A DNA stretch of 64,000 bases from Clostridium sp. (lineage in GTDB: Bacteria; Bacillota; Clostridia; Clostridiales; Clostridiaceae), in assembly GCF_017888565.1 (NCBI RefSeq), contig NZ_JAGHFX010000044.1:56224-120223 (forward strand), in the 5' to 3' direction. Positions 16,939 to 27,319 of this stretch are shown here, one piece after another (positions within the stretch are counted from its first letter, which is position 1; every line of letters starts with the position of its first letter). A model generated the notes under the pieces. That model made no database searches. It was not told the origin of the DNA and saw only the letters and a list, made by a program, of their open reading frames with translations. The position numbers were made by a program, and so were the translations under genes.

Positions 16939-19146
16939 ATGAATAATAAGAAAAAAGTTAATAAAAGAAATAATAATAAATTTAAGAAAATTTATTCAAG
17001 AGAAAGAGCTCTGTATAGTAGTATTAGTATTTGTTTAATATTTTTATTTTTGATAGGAAGATTAACCTATATTATGATTTATAAGAACAAAGAATATAAA
17101 CATATGGCTCAAGGACAGTGGAATTCACAAGTTTCTGTGGAAGCTAAAAGAGGAGATATAAAGGATAGAAATGGTTCTATACTTGCAACATCCATTGATG
17201 TATATAGGGTAGATTTAGATTTAGAAGCTATAGAAATACATTTAGAAGATAAAGATACAACTATAGATAAAGTTGCACAAGATTTAGCAAATGCTTCAGG
17301 ATTGTCAATTGCTGAGGTTAAACAGAAATTAAATACTGTTGATGAAAATGGAGCTAAAATAAGAAATAGTACACTTGTTACAGGAATAGAAAAAGAAGTC
17401 GCAGATAAAATTAAAGCATTAAATATATATGGAGTTATCATTTCTATTAATCCAAAGAGATATTATCCAAATAATAATTTCTTAGCTCATGTGCTAGGAA
17501 GTGTGAATTCTGATAATACAGGATTAAATGGAGTAGAGTTACAGTATGATTCAGAATTAACAGGGATAGCTGGTTATAAAATAGCAGAAGTCGATGGATC
17601 ATTAAAGGAATTACCATTCCAAACAGTAAAATATACAAGCCCAATTGACGGTAAAGATGTTATGTTAACAATAGATGAAAATATTCAACTTATGGCTGAA
17701 AGAGCAGCTCAAAAGGCTTACGATGATAATAAAGCAAAAGAAGTATCCATTATAGTTATGAATCCTAATAATGGTGAAATTTTAGCCATGGTGAATAAGC
17801 CAGATTTTAATCCTAATGATCCATATGGAGAATATGAGGATTTTGAAGGTGAAAATGATTTTGAAAAGCTACAAAATATGTTTAGAAATAGTTCTATAAG
17901 TAATACCTTTGAGCCAGGATCTACCTTTAAAAATATTACTATGGTTGCAGCTATAGAAGAAGGCGTTGCGCATGAAAATGATACATTTTATTGTGATGGT
18001 GGAGTGAAATTTGGTTCTACAACAATTAAGTGTTGGAATACAGCAGGGCACGGTACTCAAACTTTACCTGAGATATTACAAAATTCTTGTAATGTAGGTT
18101 TTATGGAACTAGGTTCTAGGCTAGGTAGTGCAAAATTAAAAGAATATATAGATAAATTTGGATTTGGAAAATTAACTAAAATAGATCTTCCAGGAGAATC
18201 AGAAGGAATTGTAAAATCAGTAAGTGATATGAGTGAAATGGATTTAGCGACCATTGCGTTTGGACAAACTAATACTGTAAATAGCATTCAACTTATGAGA
18301 TCTTTTAATGCTATAGCTAATGGAGGAAAGTTAATTCAACCACATATTATGAAAGAAGTTACGCATGAGGCTGTTAATGGAACAAAAGTAATAGATGAAG
18401 AGTTTAAACCTGCTGTTGAAGAAAATGTAATTTCTGAAGAAACAACAGCTGTGCTAAGAGATTATCTAGAAAGAACTATAAATCAAGGACAAGAAATTGG
18501 AAGCTTTATGGGGAAAGAAAGAAGGGTAGGGGCTAAGACAGGAACTGCTCAAAAAGTTGATCCTATATTAGGAGGATATTCTGCTGACAAGTATATTGCG
18601 TCAGTTGTTGCTTTATATCCTGTTGAAAATCCTCAAGTAACAATATTCATAAAGGTTGAAGACCCGAGTGCAGGTCAATATTATGGGGGGCCTGTAACAA
18701 CTCCAGTATTAAAATCATTATTATCAGAAATGTTTACTTATATGGATTCTCAAGTTTATACTGAAAGATATACAGAAAAGAAGAAAGTGGTTGTTCCTGA
18801 ATTAAGAGGAAAATCAGTTGATGAAGCAACAAAGATATTAGAAGCAAATAATTTAAATATAAATTTAGAGGAAAATGGATCAAAAGTTACTAATATGGAT
18901 CCTTATCCAGGTTCATTAGTTGAAGAAAATGCTATTATAAGTGTTAATTTACCTGATCCAAAAAGTGATGCAAATAAGTTAATAATGCCAAATTTAAAAG
19001 GTAAGACTTTAGAAGAAGCTACAGATATTTTAAATAAGCTTCAAATAACATTTAAGGCAAATGGTACAGGTATAGTAGATAGCCAAGATGTTATTGCTGG
19101 CAAACTTATTGAGAAGGGAACAAAAGTTAAATTAGATTTGAAATAA
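16939..19146 (+). CDS. Class B penicillin-binding protein with two PASTA domains
   Basis: This 735-residue peptidoglycan transpeptidase has a short basic cytoplasmic tail and one TM helix near residues 30-50. The dimerisation domain opens with RGDIKDRNG. The transpeptidase domain has S328 in STFK, S383 in SCN and K533 in KTG. Two PASTA domains follow, at about 615-670 and 677-735. The layout is that of PBP2x/SpoVD. It is followed after 19 bases by a SEDS glycosyltransferase gene, forming a cognate pair for division, elongation or spore cortex. The sequence does not tell which. Confidence 0.92.
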   Translation: MNNKKKVNKRNNNKFKKIYSRERALYSSISICLIFLFLIGRLTYIMIYKNKEYKHMAQGQWNSQVSVEAKRGDIKDRNGSILATSIDVYRVDLDLEAIEIHLEDKDTTIDKVAQDLANASGLSIAEVKQKLNTVDENGAKIRNSTLVTGIEKEVADKIKALNIYGVIISINPKRYYPNNNFLAHVLGSVNSDNTGLNGVELQYDSELTGIAGYKIAEVDGSLKELPFQTVKYTSPIDGKDVMLTIDENIQLMAERAAQKAYDDNKAKEVSIIVMNPNNGEILAMVNKPDFNPNDPYGEYEDFEGENDFEKLQNMFRNSSISNTFEPGSTFKNITMVAAIEEGVAHENDTFYCDGGVKFGSTTIKCWNTAGHGTQTLPEILQNSCNVGFMELGSRLGSAKLKEYIDKFGFGKLTKIDLPGESEGIVKSVSDMSEMDLATIAFGQTNTVNSIQLMRSFNAIANGGKLIQPHIMKEVTHEAVNGTKVIDEEFKPAVEENVISEETTAVLRDYLERTINQGQEIGSFMGKERRVGAKTGTAQKVDPILGGYSADKYIASVVALYPVENPQVTIFIKVEDPSAGQYYGGPVTTPVLKSLLSEMFTYMDSQVYTERYTEKKKVVVPELRGKSVDEATKILEANNLNINLEENGSKVTNMDPYPGSLVEENAIISVNLPDPKSDANKLIMPNLKGKTLEEATDILNKLQITFKANGTGIVDSQDVIAGKLIEKGTKVKLDLK

Positions 19147-19165
19147 TAGAATAGTAGGAGATAAT

Positions 19166-20338
19166 ATGAATAATGTAAGAGAGTTAGATATAAAGGGGAG
19201 AAACAAAAAGAAGACAACTTCAATAAAAAGAAAAAAAATAAAAATGAAAAATATAGATTACAGTTTGTTATGTGCTATAGTAATATTACTTTTTATAGGT
19301 ATAGTTATGGTATATTCATCAAGTTCATATTATGCTTTGTATCAAGAGGATGTTTGGAATTCAGACCATTACTTTACTAAAGAAATAATATGGACGGTTG
19401 TAGGAATAATAGGCATGATGGTTACTATGTCTATAGACTATCATATTTATAAAAAGTGGACTCCTTGGCTAGTTATAATTACAATAGGTCTTTTGGTGCT
19501 TGTTTTATTTGTTGGAGCAGAGGTTAATGGAGCAAGAAGATGGATTAGATTTGGAGGATTATCATTACAGCCATCAGAGTTAGCTAAATATGTTGTAGTA
19601 TTATATTTAGCCATGTTAATAGATAAAAGAAGAGGTAAAATTAAAGAATTTAAGGAAGGAACATTATATTATTTAGCTATAGCAGCTGTATTTGCAGGGT
19701 TAATAATTTTAGAGAAAAACTTAAGTATTACTGCAATTGTTATGATGGTTGCATTCATAATGATATTAGTTGGTGGGGCTAAAATAAGTCATTTACTATC
19801 TCTTATTCCAATAGGGTTAGCAGCTGGCATTGGGTTGATTATTATGGAGCCTTATAGATTAAAAAGACTTACTAGCTTTTTAGATCCATGGGCAAATCCA
19901 ACAAGTGATAGTTATCAGCTTATACAATCACTTTATTCATTAGGTTCAGGAGGTTTTTTTGGGGTAGGTCTTGGTAATTCAAGGCAAAAGGCTTTATTTA
20001 TGCCAGAGCCTCATAATGACTTTATATTTGCTATTATAGGTGAGGAATTAGGATTGATAGGTTGTGTGGCTATAATATCTATATTTATATTTATAGTAAT
20101 AAAAGGGACTTCCATTGCAGTTAAAGCAAGAGATAATTATGGATATTTAGTAGCTATAGGAATAATTTCAGTAATTTCTATACAAGCAATAATAAATATT
20201 GCAGTTGTAACTGGATCAATGCCAGTAACAGGGGTTCCAATGCCGTTAATAAGTTATGGAGGTACTTCCCTTGTGTTTAATTTATCGGCAATAGGTATAT
20301 TACTTAATATTTCAAGACAAAGTAAAGAGGATATTTAG
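19166..20338 (+). CDS. SEDS-family peptidoglycan polymerase (FtsW/RodA/SpoVE)
   Basis: This lipid II glycosyltransferase has 390 residues and about ten TM helices, preceded by an unusually basic 28-residue N-terminal tail. Family motifs include IVMVYSSSS in TM1, GARRWIRFGGLSLQPSELAK near residue 118, PHNDFIFAIIGEELG near 283, and GVPMPLISYGGTS near 357. It pairs with the PBP encoded upstream. Sporulation SpoVE, FtsW and RodA cannot be separated with certainty from this window. The context outside the dcw cluster argues for a second or specialised pair. Confidence 0.92.
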   Translation: MNNVRELDIKGRNKKKTTSIKRKKIKMKNIDYSLLCAIVILLFIGIVMVYSSSSYYALYQEDVWNSDHYFTKEIIWTVVGIIGMMVTMSIDYHIYKKWTPWLVIITIGLLVLVLFVGAEVNGARRWIRFGGLSLQPSELAKYVVVLYLAMLIDKRRGKIKEFKEGTLYYLAIAAVFAGLIILEKNLSITAIVMMVAFIMILVGGAKISHLLSLIPIGLAAGIGLIIMEPYRLKRLTSFLDPWANPTSDSYQLIQSLYSLGSGGFFGVGLGNSRQKALFMPEPHNDFIFAIIGEELGLIGCVAIISIFIFIVIKGTSIAVKARDNYGYLVAIGIISVISIQAIINIAVVTGSMPVTGVPMPLISYGGTSLVFNLSAIGILLNISRQSKEDI

Positions 20339-20365
20339 AAAGCACTATTTTAGTGCTTTTTCTTT
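20339..20365 (+). terminator. Terminator of the PBP-SEDS operon
   Basis: AAAGCACT and AGTGCTTT form a perfect 8-base stem with a 5-base loop followed by TTCTTTT. Confidence 0.85.
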
Positions 20366-20473
20366 TAATAAAATTACTTAAATATATATTAAAACTTAAA
20401 TAATAACTTATAATATGTTAAAATAAAGAAAGGGTATAGTAAAATATTTACAGTAGGTATTGGAGGGGTTAGC

Positions 20474-21625
20474 TTGATAGTTATTATAAATAATGTATTT
20501 AATAATAATATTGATATTTCAAAAAAGGTTTGTGAAGAAATTGAAAATAGTATAGTTTATAATCCGTATGAAGTAGCCTTGATGTTAGATAATATATTAA
20601 AAAAAGATATAAAGGAAAACTGTGAGGATTTAGATATTTGGAATAGGTTAGTACTTGAAACTGCTAAGGAAATTCAGAATAAATATGAAAAACACTTAAT
20701 TGTACCAGCAAAGATTAATAAAATAGAAAATCTTATAGTTCTAAAAAATAATTTTCTTAATATAGATAGTGAGGTTTATGTTTTTAATATTACTAGCAGC
20801 ATAGAGTACATTCAAAATGATGAAGAAGAGTATCATAATATTAATGTAAATGATAAAAGTAATGAAAATATTAAATCAATAATAATAGATAAAATAAAAA
20901 TTTTAAGTAGTGATTTTTTAAATAACGAGTTTTTAATTAATAAAACTTATATTATTAAAGGAAGCAAAATAGATGTAAATCTTTTAAACTCTTCTCATCA
21001 AAGTGTAAAAAATTTATATAGGAAAAAACCAAATTATGAAATTATATTAGAAACTCATCCATTAGTTATTCAACAAGAGTTAAATATAGAAAGATTAGAA
21101 AAATATTTAATGCCAACTAAAAGTATAGAATGTGATTCTATAGATATTAAAAAATTAGCTGAAAGTTTAATTGGAAATGAGAAGAATAAATTAATAATCA
21201 TAAATAAAATATTAGAATTTACTAGAAATATAGAATTTGATGATGAGTTATCTACAAGAATATATGAAGGCGAAGACACTCAAAGTGCTTTAAATACAAT
21301 AAGTATTATGAAGGGAAGTTATGGTGAATGTACTAATGTATTTATTGCATTATGTAGGGCATCTAATATACCAGCTAAATTTATTTTAGGAAAGACCTCT
21401 AGAAATTTATATCATACATGGGCAGAAGTATACATTCAGGGTGTTGGTTGGATACCAGTAGAAACAAGAATAAATATTCCCGTAGATATAAATAAGGGCT
21501 ATTTTGGAATTACTAATAAGCATATAAAAGTTTATGAAGGTGTTGACTTTGAAGATATAAATGTTAAATTATATAATTTAGATATAGATTTAGAAGTATT
21601 GAATAAGGAGAAAGTTTATGATTAA
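20474..21625 (+). CDS. Transglutaminase-like protein
   Basis: The protein has 383 residues and starts at a TTG with GGAGGGG six bases upstream. The last 180 residues form a transglutaminase/protease-like core: C286 in YGECTNVF, H314 in LYHTWAEVYI, and the third catalytic position is E330 in WIPVETRI where most relatives have Asp. The N-terminal 200 residues are soluble, of mixed structure, and were not recognised. There is no signal peptide or TM, so it acts inside the cell. Its end overlaps the next start by eight bases, so the two are co-translated. Confidence 0.8.
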   Translation: MIVIINNVFNNNIDISKKVCEEIENSIVYNPYEVALMLDNILKKDIKENCEDLDIWNRLVLETAKEIQNKYEKHLIVPAKINKIENLIVLKNNFLNIDSEVYVFNITSSIEYIQNDEEEYHNINVNDKSNENIKSIIIDKIKILSSDFLNNEFLINKTYIIKGSKIDVNLLNSSHQSVKNLYRKKPNYEIILETHPLVIQQELNIERLEKYLMPTKSIECDSIDIKKLAESLIGNEKNKLIIINKILEFTRNIEFDDELSTRIYEGEDTQSALNTISIMKGSYGECTNVFIALCRASNIPAKFILGKTSRNLYHTWAEVYIQGVGWIPVETRINIPVDINKGYFGITNKHIKVYEGVDFEDINVKLYNLDIDLEVLNKEKVYD

Positions 21626-21920
21626 ACATATAGTGATGTGGAAATTGAAAGAAAATGCAGAAGGTAATACTAAGGAAGTTAATTCGCTAGAAATAAAAAG
21701 ACAAATAGAGTCTTTAAAAGAAAGAATAGATAAAGTATTAGAGTTAGAGGTAGGCATAAATTTTGAAGAATCTAATCAAGCTTACGATGTGGTTTTATAT
21801 TCAATTTTCCATTCAAGGGATGATTTGAATTATTATCAAAACCATGAAGAGCATTTAAAGGTTGTTAATTTTATAAAAAAAGTAATAGAAGTAAGAAGTG
21901 TAGTAGATTATGAAGTATAA
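21618..21920 (+). CDS. Dabb (stress-responsive A/B barrel) domain protein
   Basis: This 100-residue ferredoxin-like dimeric barrel protein starts with IKHIVMWKLKE, the standard Dabb opening. The middle holds EVGINFE and DVVLYSIFHSRDDL, and the end YQNHEEHLKVVNFIKK. Such proteins have varied or unknown roles. The start lies inside the end of the transglutaminase-like gene with AAGGAG upstream. Confidence 0.85.
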   Translation: MIKHIVMWKLKENAEGNTKEVNSLEIKRQIESLKERIDKVLELEVGINFEESNQAYDVVLYSIFHSRDDLNYYQNHEEHLKVVNFIKKVIEVRSVVDYEV

Positions 21921-22019
21921 TCTTAAATTACTTTTTAAACTTCATAGAAAAACTTTGAATATAGATGTATAATAAAATGCATATTATAATTATAGAAGAT
22001 ATTTTGGGAGGAGATGACT

Positions 22020-22886
22020 ATGAAGACAGTTATTATAACAGATTCTTGTTGTGATTTACCTATAAGTTTTGTTAAAGAAAATAATATAGAAATAATGCAG
22101 CTTAGAGTTAATATAAAGGGTGAGGATATTCCAGATGATCTAGGGAAAAGCATAAAGTATAAAGAATTTTATGATATGATTAGATCAGGTGAAATGCCTT
22201 CTACATCTCAAGTTAACTCATATACATTTGCAGAAGCATTTAAGAAATATTCTAGTGAAGGCTATTCAGTAATTTATATAGGATTTTCATCAGCACTTAG
22301 CGGTTGTGTAAATAGCGCAAGAATAGCTAAGGAAGCTGTAGAAGATGAAATTAAATCTGCAGATATTACTGTGATTGATACAAAAAGTGCATCACTAGGG
22401 CTAGGACTTATAGTTTATTATGCTGCCAATATGCTAAAAAATGGAGCAACTAAGGAAGAAATAATAAACTGGATAGAAGAAAATAAACTAAAAGTTAACC
22501 ATTGGTTTACTGTAGATGATTTAAATCATCTAAAAAGAGGTGGTAGAGTATCAAGTACAGTTGCTATAGTTGGAACAATGCTTAGTATAAAGCCAATAAT
22601 GCACGTAGATGATGAAGGAAGGTTAACTTCGGTTTCTAAGGTGAAGGGTAGAAAAAAATCAGTTAAAGAATTACAAGAAAAATTAAAAGAAAAAATTGTA
22701 AATGCAGAAAATCAAACAATCTTTATAAGTCATGGTGATTGTTTAGCTGAAGCAGAACAGTTAAGAAATTTAATTTTAAGTGAAGTAAAAGTAAAAGAAG
22801 TTATTATAAATAACGTAGGACCAGTTATAGGAGCACATTCAGGTCCAGGAACATTGGCATTATTTTTTATAGGTAATAATAGATAA
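22020..22886 (+). CDS. DegV family fatty-acid-binding protein
   Basis: The product has 288 residues. The ATG at 22020 is chosen over one at 22014 because GGGAGGAG ends directly at 22013. Motifs are ITDSCCDLP at the start, SQVNSYTFAEAF near residue 62, FSSALSGCVNSARIA near 86, DTKSASLGLGL near 118, and the C-terminal GPVIGAHSGPGTLALFF. DegV proteins bind fatty acids and can feed the FakA kinase. No fakA lies nearby. It is a single gene between its own ribosome site and a strong terminator. Confidence 0.9.
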   Translation: MKTVIITDSCCDLPISFVKENNIEIMQLRVNIKGEDIPDDLGKSIKYKEFYDMIRSGEMPSTSQVNSYTFAEAFKKYSSEGYSVIYIGFSSALSGCVNSARIAKEAVEDEIKSADITVIDTKSASLGLGLIVYYAANMLKNGATKEEIINWIEENKLKVNHWFTVDDLNHLKRGGRVSSTVAIVGTMLSIKPIMHVDDEGRLTSVSKVKGRKKSVKELQEKLKEKIVNAENQTIFISHGDCLAEAEQLRNLILSEVKVKEVIINNVGPVIGAHSGPGTLALFFIGNNR

Positions 22887-22909
22887 GTTTTGGGATAATT
22901 ATTTTATAG

Positions 22910-22946
22910 AAAGGAGTAAGATTAATTTAATCTTACTCCTTTTACA
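22910..22946 (+). terminator. Terminator of the degV-like gene
   Basis: A perfect 15-base stem (AAAGGAGTAAGATTA with its complement) closes a 3-base loop and ends in T. Confidence 0.85.
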
Positions 22947-23059
22947 TCCTTATGCTTATGTTTCTACCTTGAATTATTTTATTTATAATGATAAAGTATA
23001 GTGTAGGTTAGAAGCTAAACTAAAAAAATATTTAGTTGGCATATGAGGGGGTTAGTTGT

Positions 23060-23665
23060 ATGTACGAATACATAAGAGGAAAATATAAAGGTATAAATAG
23101 AGATTACATTATTATTGAAAATAATGGTATAGGATATAAAATATTTACATCAGGAGCAACTATGTCATCTATGCCTAAAATTGATGAAGAAGTGAAGTTA
23201 TATCTTGAGCAAATAGTGAGAGAAGATTTTTTGGGGTTATATGGATTTGACTCGAGAGAAGAACTTGAAATGTTTAAGCTGTTACTTTCTATAAATGGAG
23301 TTGGTGCAAAAGCTGCATTATCATTATTATCAATTAGTAGAATTAATAATTTAAGGTATGCAATAATGATGGGAGACGAAAAACATTTATGTAAAGCTCC
23401 TGGAATTGGAAAGAAAACTGCAGGGAGAATTATACTAGAGCTTAAAGATAAAATTAAGAAAGAAGATATGTCTGAAGTAATAGAAGGCTCAGGTGAATTT
23501 GATGATTTAATGCCTAATAATGCAAGTAATATAGCGGAAGCTTTAGGTGCACTTTTAGCTCTTGGATATTCGGAAAAAGAAGCAGAGGCTGCACTTAAAA
23601 AAGTAGATAAGACAGATACTCTAGAAAATATAATTAAAAATTGTTTAAAGGTTCTTATGGGATAG
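23060..23665 (+). CDS. ruvA: Holliday junction branch migration subunit RuvA
   Basis: The protein has 201 residues when started at the ATG at 23060, eight bases after GAGGGGG. Homologues begin MYEYIRG, which this start reproduces, so an upstream ATG at 23036 is rejected. The OB-fold N-terminal domain is followed by helix-hairpin-helix motifs around INGVGAKAAL and APGIGKKTAGRI, and a C-terminal RuvB-binding domain (EALGALLALGYSEKEA). It forms a tetramer on four-way junctions with RuvB, encoded next. It opens the conserved run to tgt. Confidence 0.95.
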   Translation: MYEYIRGKYKGINRDYIIIENNGIGYKIFTSGATMSSMPKIDEEVKLYLEQIVREDFLGLYGFDSREELEMFKLLLSINGVGAKAALSLLSISRINNLRYAIMMGDEKHLCKAPGIGKKTAGRIILELKDKIKKEDMSEVIEGSGEFDDLMPNNASNIAEALGALLALGYSEKEAEAALKKVDKTDTLENIIKNCLKVLMG

Positions 23666-23674
23666 AGGTGAATT

Positions 23675-24700
23675 ATGGAAAGAATAATAACACCACAAGA
23701 AATATTTGAAGATGGAAATGCTTTGAGCTTAAGACCACAGAGTTTAGGTGAATATATAGGCCAAGATAAAGTTAAAGAAAGATTAAATATATTTATAAAG
23801 GCAGCTCAAAACAGGAATGAAGCTTTAGATCACGTGTTACTATATGGGCCACCAGGTCTTGGTAAAACTACTTTAGCTAATATAATAGCAAAAGAAATGC
23901 ATGGAGAATTAAAAATAACTTCTGGTCCAGCTATAGAAAGAGCTGGTGATTTAGCTGCAATATTAACGACGCTTAAAGATAATGATGTTTTATTTATAGA
24001 TGAAATACATAGATTAAATAGAAATGTAGAAGAAATATTATATCCAGCAATGGAGGATTATGTTCTTGATATTGTTATTGGAAAGGGAGCAGCGGCTAAA
24101 TCTATAAGATTAGATTTACCTAAATTTACTTTAATAGGAGCAACGACAAGGATAGGTATGTTAACATCTCCATTAAGAGATAGATTTGGAGTTCTTTGTG
24201 ATATGCAATATTATACAGAAGATCAACTTAAAGAAATTATAATTAGGTCTGCTTTTGTATTAGAATGCAATATAACTGAAGAAGGTGCTTATGAACTTGC
24301 AAGGAGATCAAGAGGTACTCCGAGAATTGCAAATAGATTATTAAAAAGAGTTAGGGATTATGCTCAAGTTTATTCGGATTCTCTTATAAGTTATAAAGAA
24401 GCAAAAGCTGCACTTGAACTTTTAGAAGTGGATGATAAAGGTTTTGATAGAGTTGATAATAAAATATTGGAAGCAATAATAGATAACTTTAATGGGGGAC
24501 CAGTAGGAATAGAAACTCTTTCCTATTTTATAGGAGAAGAGCTTGGAACAATAGAAGATGTATATGAACCTTACTTATTGCAAACAGGATTTATAGTAAG
24601 AACTTCAAGAGGAAGGGTAGCAACAGATAAAGCTTATGAGCATTTAGGTAGAAGTAAGGTGAATAGAAAAGTACCTGGAGAGCAGCAGAAGCTGTTTTAG
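23675..24700 (+). CDS. ruvB: Holliday junction helicase RuvB
   Basis: This AAA+ motor of 341 residues drives branch migration with RuvA. Walker A is GPPGLGKTT near residue 60, Walker B FIDEIHRL near 108, sensor 1 IGATTR near 154, and the arginine finger lies in RDRFG near 169. A C-terminal winged helix follows. It starts 9 bases after ruvA. Confidence 0.97.
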   Translation: MERIITPQEIFEDGNALSLRPQSLGEYIGQDKVKERLNIFIKAAQNRNEALDHVLLYGPPGLGKTTLANIIAKEMHGELKITSGPAIERAGDLAAILTTLKDNDVLFIDEIHRLNRNVEEILYPAMEDYVLDIVIGKGAAAKSIRLDLPKFTLIGATTRIGMLTSPLRDRFGVLCDMQYYTEDQLKEIIIRSAFVLECNITEEGAYELARRSRGTPRIANRLLKRVRDYAQVYSDSLISYKEAKAALELLEVDDKGFDRVDNKILEAIIDNFNGGPVGIETLSYFIGEELGTIEDVYEPYLLQTGFIVRTSRGRVATDKAYEHLGRSKVNRKVPGEQQKLF

Positions 24701-24743
24701 AGGAAATTTAAATTATTAACGATAAAGATTAGGAGATAATAAA

Positions 24744-25772
24744 ATGAAAGTAAGCGATTTTGATTTTTATTTACCAGAAGAATTAATTGCACAACATCCT
24801 TTAGAAAAAAGGGATTCTTCTAGACTTATGGTTTTAGATAAAAAAACTGGAGAAATAGAACATAAATCTTTTCATGATGTAATAGAGTATTTAAATGAAG
24901 GAGATACCTTAGTTTTAAATAATACAAGAGTAATGCCAGCAAGATTAATAGGGGAAAAAGAAGGAACAGGTGGAAAAATTGAGTTCTTGCTATTGAAAAG
25001 AATTGAAGGCGATAAATGGGAGTGCTTAGCTAAGCCAGGTAAAAGAGCAAAGATTGGTCAAAAGTTTACTTTTGGCGAAGGAAAACTAACATGTACAGTA
25101 GTTGATATTGTAGAAGAAGGAAATAGAATAATAGAGTTTTCATATGATGGAATTTTTGAGCAAGTACTTGATGAGTTAGGAGAAATGCCACTTCCACCAT
25201 ATATTACTGAAAAACTTGAAGATAAAGAAAGATATCAAACTGTATATTCAAAAGAAAAAGGGTCAGCAGCAGCTCCAACAGCAGGGTTACATTTTACAGA
25301 AGAACTATTAAATGAAATAAAGGCTAAAGGAGTTAATATTGCATACTTAACTCTTCATGTTGGATTAGGAACATTTAGACCAGTAAAAGTTGAAGATATA
25401 AATGAACATATAATGCATTCAGAGTATTATCACTTAGATAAGGAAAATGCAGATTTAATAAATAAAGCTAAAAAAAGAGGTAATAAAGTCATAGCAGTTG
25501 GTACAACATCTACAAGAACTTTAGAGACAATTGGTGATGATAACGGATTTGTAAAAGAACAAAGTGGATGGACTGATATATTTATTTATCCAGGATATAA
25601 ATATAAAGTTATTGATGAACTAATCACTAATTTTCATTTGCCTGAGTCTACTTTAATAATGCTAGTTTCAGCTTTATCAGGAAAAGAAAATGTAATGAAA
25701 GCTTATAATGAAGCTGTTAAAGAAAAATACAGATTTTTCTCCTTTGGAGATTCTATGATAATAAAAGAATAA
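24744..25772 (+). CDS. queA: S-adenosylmethionine:tRNA ribosyltransferase-isomerase QueA
   Basis: This 342-residue enzyme adds the epoxycyclopentanediol part of queuosine to tRNA, using SAM as ribosyl donor. Typical blocks are [35 protein letters not shown], and [10 protein letters not shown] followed by [13 protein letters not shown]. It lies directly before tgt, the usual pairing. Confidence 0.96.
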   Translation: MKVSDFDFYLPEELIAQHPLEKRDSSRLMVLDKKTGEIEHKSFHDVIEYLNEGDTLVLNNTRVMPARLIGEKEGTGGKIEFLLLKRIEGDKWECLAKPGKRAKIGQKFTFGEGKLTCTVVDIVEEGNRIIEFSYDGIFEQVLDELGEMPLPPYITEKLEDKERYQTVYSKEKGSAAAPTAGLHFTEELLNEIKAKGVNIAYLTLHVGLGTFRPVKVEDINEHIMHSEYYHLDKENADLINKAKKRGNKVIAVGTTSTRTLETIGDDNGFVKEQSGWTDIFIYPGYKYKVIDELITNFHLPESTLIMLVSALSGKENVMKAYNEAVKEKYRFFSFGDSMIIKE

Positions 25773-25793
25773 ACAAGAAGAGGAAGTGAAATT

Positions 25794-26936
25794 TTGAGTA
25801 AGAAAAGATATACTTTACTAAAAAAAGATGGAAACGCAAGAAGAGGAAGATTTGAAACTCCTCATGGAACTATAGAGACTCCTGTATTTATGAATGTTGG
25901 TACACTTGCTGTAATAAAAGGAGCAGTATCAACAATGGACTTAAAAGAAATAGGATGTCAAGTAGAATTATCAAATACATATCACCTACATTTAAGACCA
26001 TCTGATAAAGTTGTAGCAAAGCTTGGGGGATTACATGAATTTATGAATTGGGATAGACCAATACTTACAGATTCAGGCGGATTCCAAGTGTTTTCATTAT
26101 CCGGAATGAGAAAGATAAAAGAAGAAGGGGTTTATTTCTCATCACATATAGATGGTAAGAAAATATTTATGGGACCAGAGGAATCAATGCAAATTCAAAG
26201 CAACCTAGCATCAACTATAGCTATGGCCTTTGATGAATGTATTCCTAATCCATCTACAAGAGAATATGTAGAAAAATCAGTTGCAAGAACAACAAGATGG
26301 CTTGAAAGATGTAAGAAGGAAATGGATAGATTAAATTCACTTCCTGAAACTATAAACAAGGATCAAATGTTATTTGGGATAAACCAAGGTGGATGCTATG
26401 AAGATATAAGAATAGAGCATGCAAAGACTATAACAAAGATGGATTTAGATGGATATGCAATAGGTGGTTTAGCAGTTGGTGAAACTCATGAAGAAATGTA
26501 TAGAATAATAGATGCTGTTGTACCGTATTTACCAGAGGATAAGCCAATTTATTTAATGGGAGTTGGAACACCAACTAATATATTAGAAGCAGTTGATAGG
26601 GGTGTAGATTTCTTTGATTGCGTACTTCCAGCAAGAAATGGTAGACATGGGCATGTGTTTACAAAAGAAGGAAAGATAAATCTAATGAATGCAAAATTTG
26701 AGTTAGATACAAGACCTATAGATGAAGGATGTCAATGTCCAGCGTGTAAAAGCTATACAAGAGCATATATAAGACATTTATTTAAAGCTAAAGAAATGCT
26801 TGCTATGAGACTATGCGTATTACATAATCTTTATTTCTATAACAAGCTTATGGAAGATATAAGAGCTGCTATAGATGGTGGATACTTTAAAGACTTTAAA
26901 GAACAAAAATTAAAAGAATGGAATGGAAAAGCTTAA
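25794..26936 (+). CDS. tgt: tRNA-guanine transglycosylase
   Basis: This 380-residue TIM-barrel enzyme exchanges guanine for preQ1 in tRNA anticodons. It starts at TTG with AGGAAG upstream. Visible motifs are TDSGGFQVFSL near residue 89, GGLAVGE near 220 and the zinc site CQCPAC near 306 with further Cys and His about 30 residues on. No queuosine biosynthesis genes for preQ1 are in the window. Confidence 0.96.
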   Translation: MSKKRYTLLKKDGNARRGRFETPHGTIETPVFMNVGTLAVIKGAVSTMDLKEIGCQVELSNTYHLHLRPSDKVVAKLGGLHEFMNWDRPILTDSGGFQVFSLSGMRKIKEEGVYFSSHIDGKKIFMGPEESMQIQSNLASTIAMAFDECIPNPSTREYVEKSVARTTRWLERCKKEMDRLNSLPETINKDQMLFGINQGGCYEDIRIEHAKTITKMDLDGYAIGGLAVGETHEEMYRIIDAVVPYLPEDKPIYLMGVGTPTNILEAVDRGVDFFDCVLPARNGRHGHVFTKEGKINLMNAKFELDTRPIDEGCQCPACKSYTRAYIRHLFKAKEMLAMRLCVLHNLYFYNKLMEDIRAAIDGGYFKDFKEQKLKEWNGKA

Positions 26937-26960
26937 AGTATTAAGTATCTGTTAATATAA

Positions 26961-26990
26961 TTGACAATACCATATAAATAAGATATAGTT
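26961..26990 (+). promoter_or_regulatory. Promoter of yajC
   Basis: TTGACA at 26961-26966 is followed after 18 bases by TATAGT, about 45 bases before the yajC start. Confidence 0.5.
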
Positions 26991-27036
26991 TTTATTATGA
27001 AAAATATTAGTTATTTTATGAAGGGAATGAATTTAA

Positions 27037-27312
27037 ATGCCACAAATATTATCACTTGTAGTACCATTCGTATTAATGTTTGGTCTTATGTACTTTTTAT
27101 TAATTTTACCTGAAAAGAAGAGAACAAAAAAATACAATGAAATGTTATCAGCATTAGAAAAAAATGATGAAATAATAACTAGAGGCGGAATAATGGGAAA
27201 GATAATAATAGTAGAAGAAGACTATGTTATTATCGAAACTAGCGCTGAAAGAACAAAATTAAAAATATCTAAAAATGGTATCGCTTCAAAAGTAAATAAA
27301 GTAACAGAATAA
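27037..27312 (+). CDS. yajC: Preprotein translocase subunit YajC
   Basis: This 91-residue single-pass membrane protein of the holotranslocon works with SecDF. The N-terminal TM is LVVPFVLMFGLMYFLLILP, followed by PEKKRTKKYNEML and then the conserved DEIITRGGIMGKI. Gene order with secDF two genes on is the common one. Confidence 0.94.
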   Translation: MPQILSLVVPFVLMFGLMYFLLILPEKKRTKKYNEMLSALEKNDEIITRGGIMGKIIIVEEDYVIIETSAERTKLKISKNGIASKVNKVTE

Positions 27313-27319
27313 GAATAAT

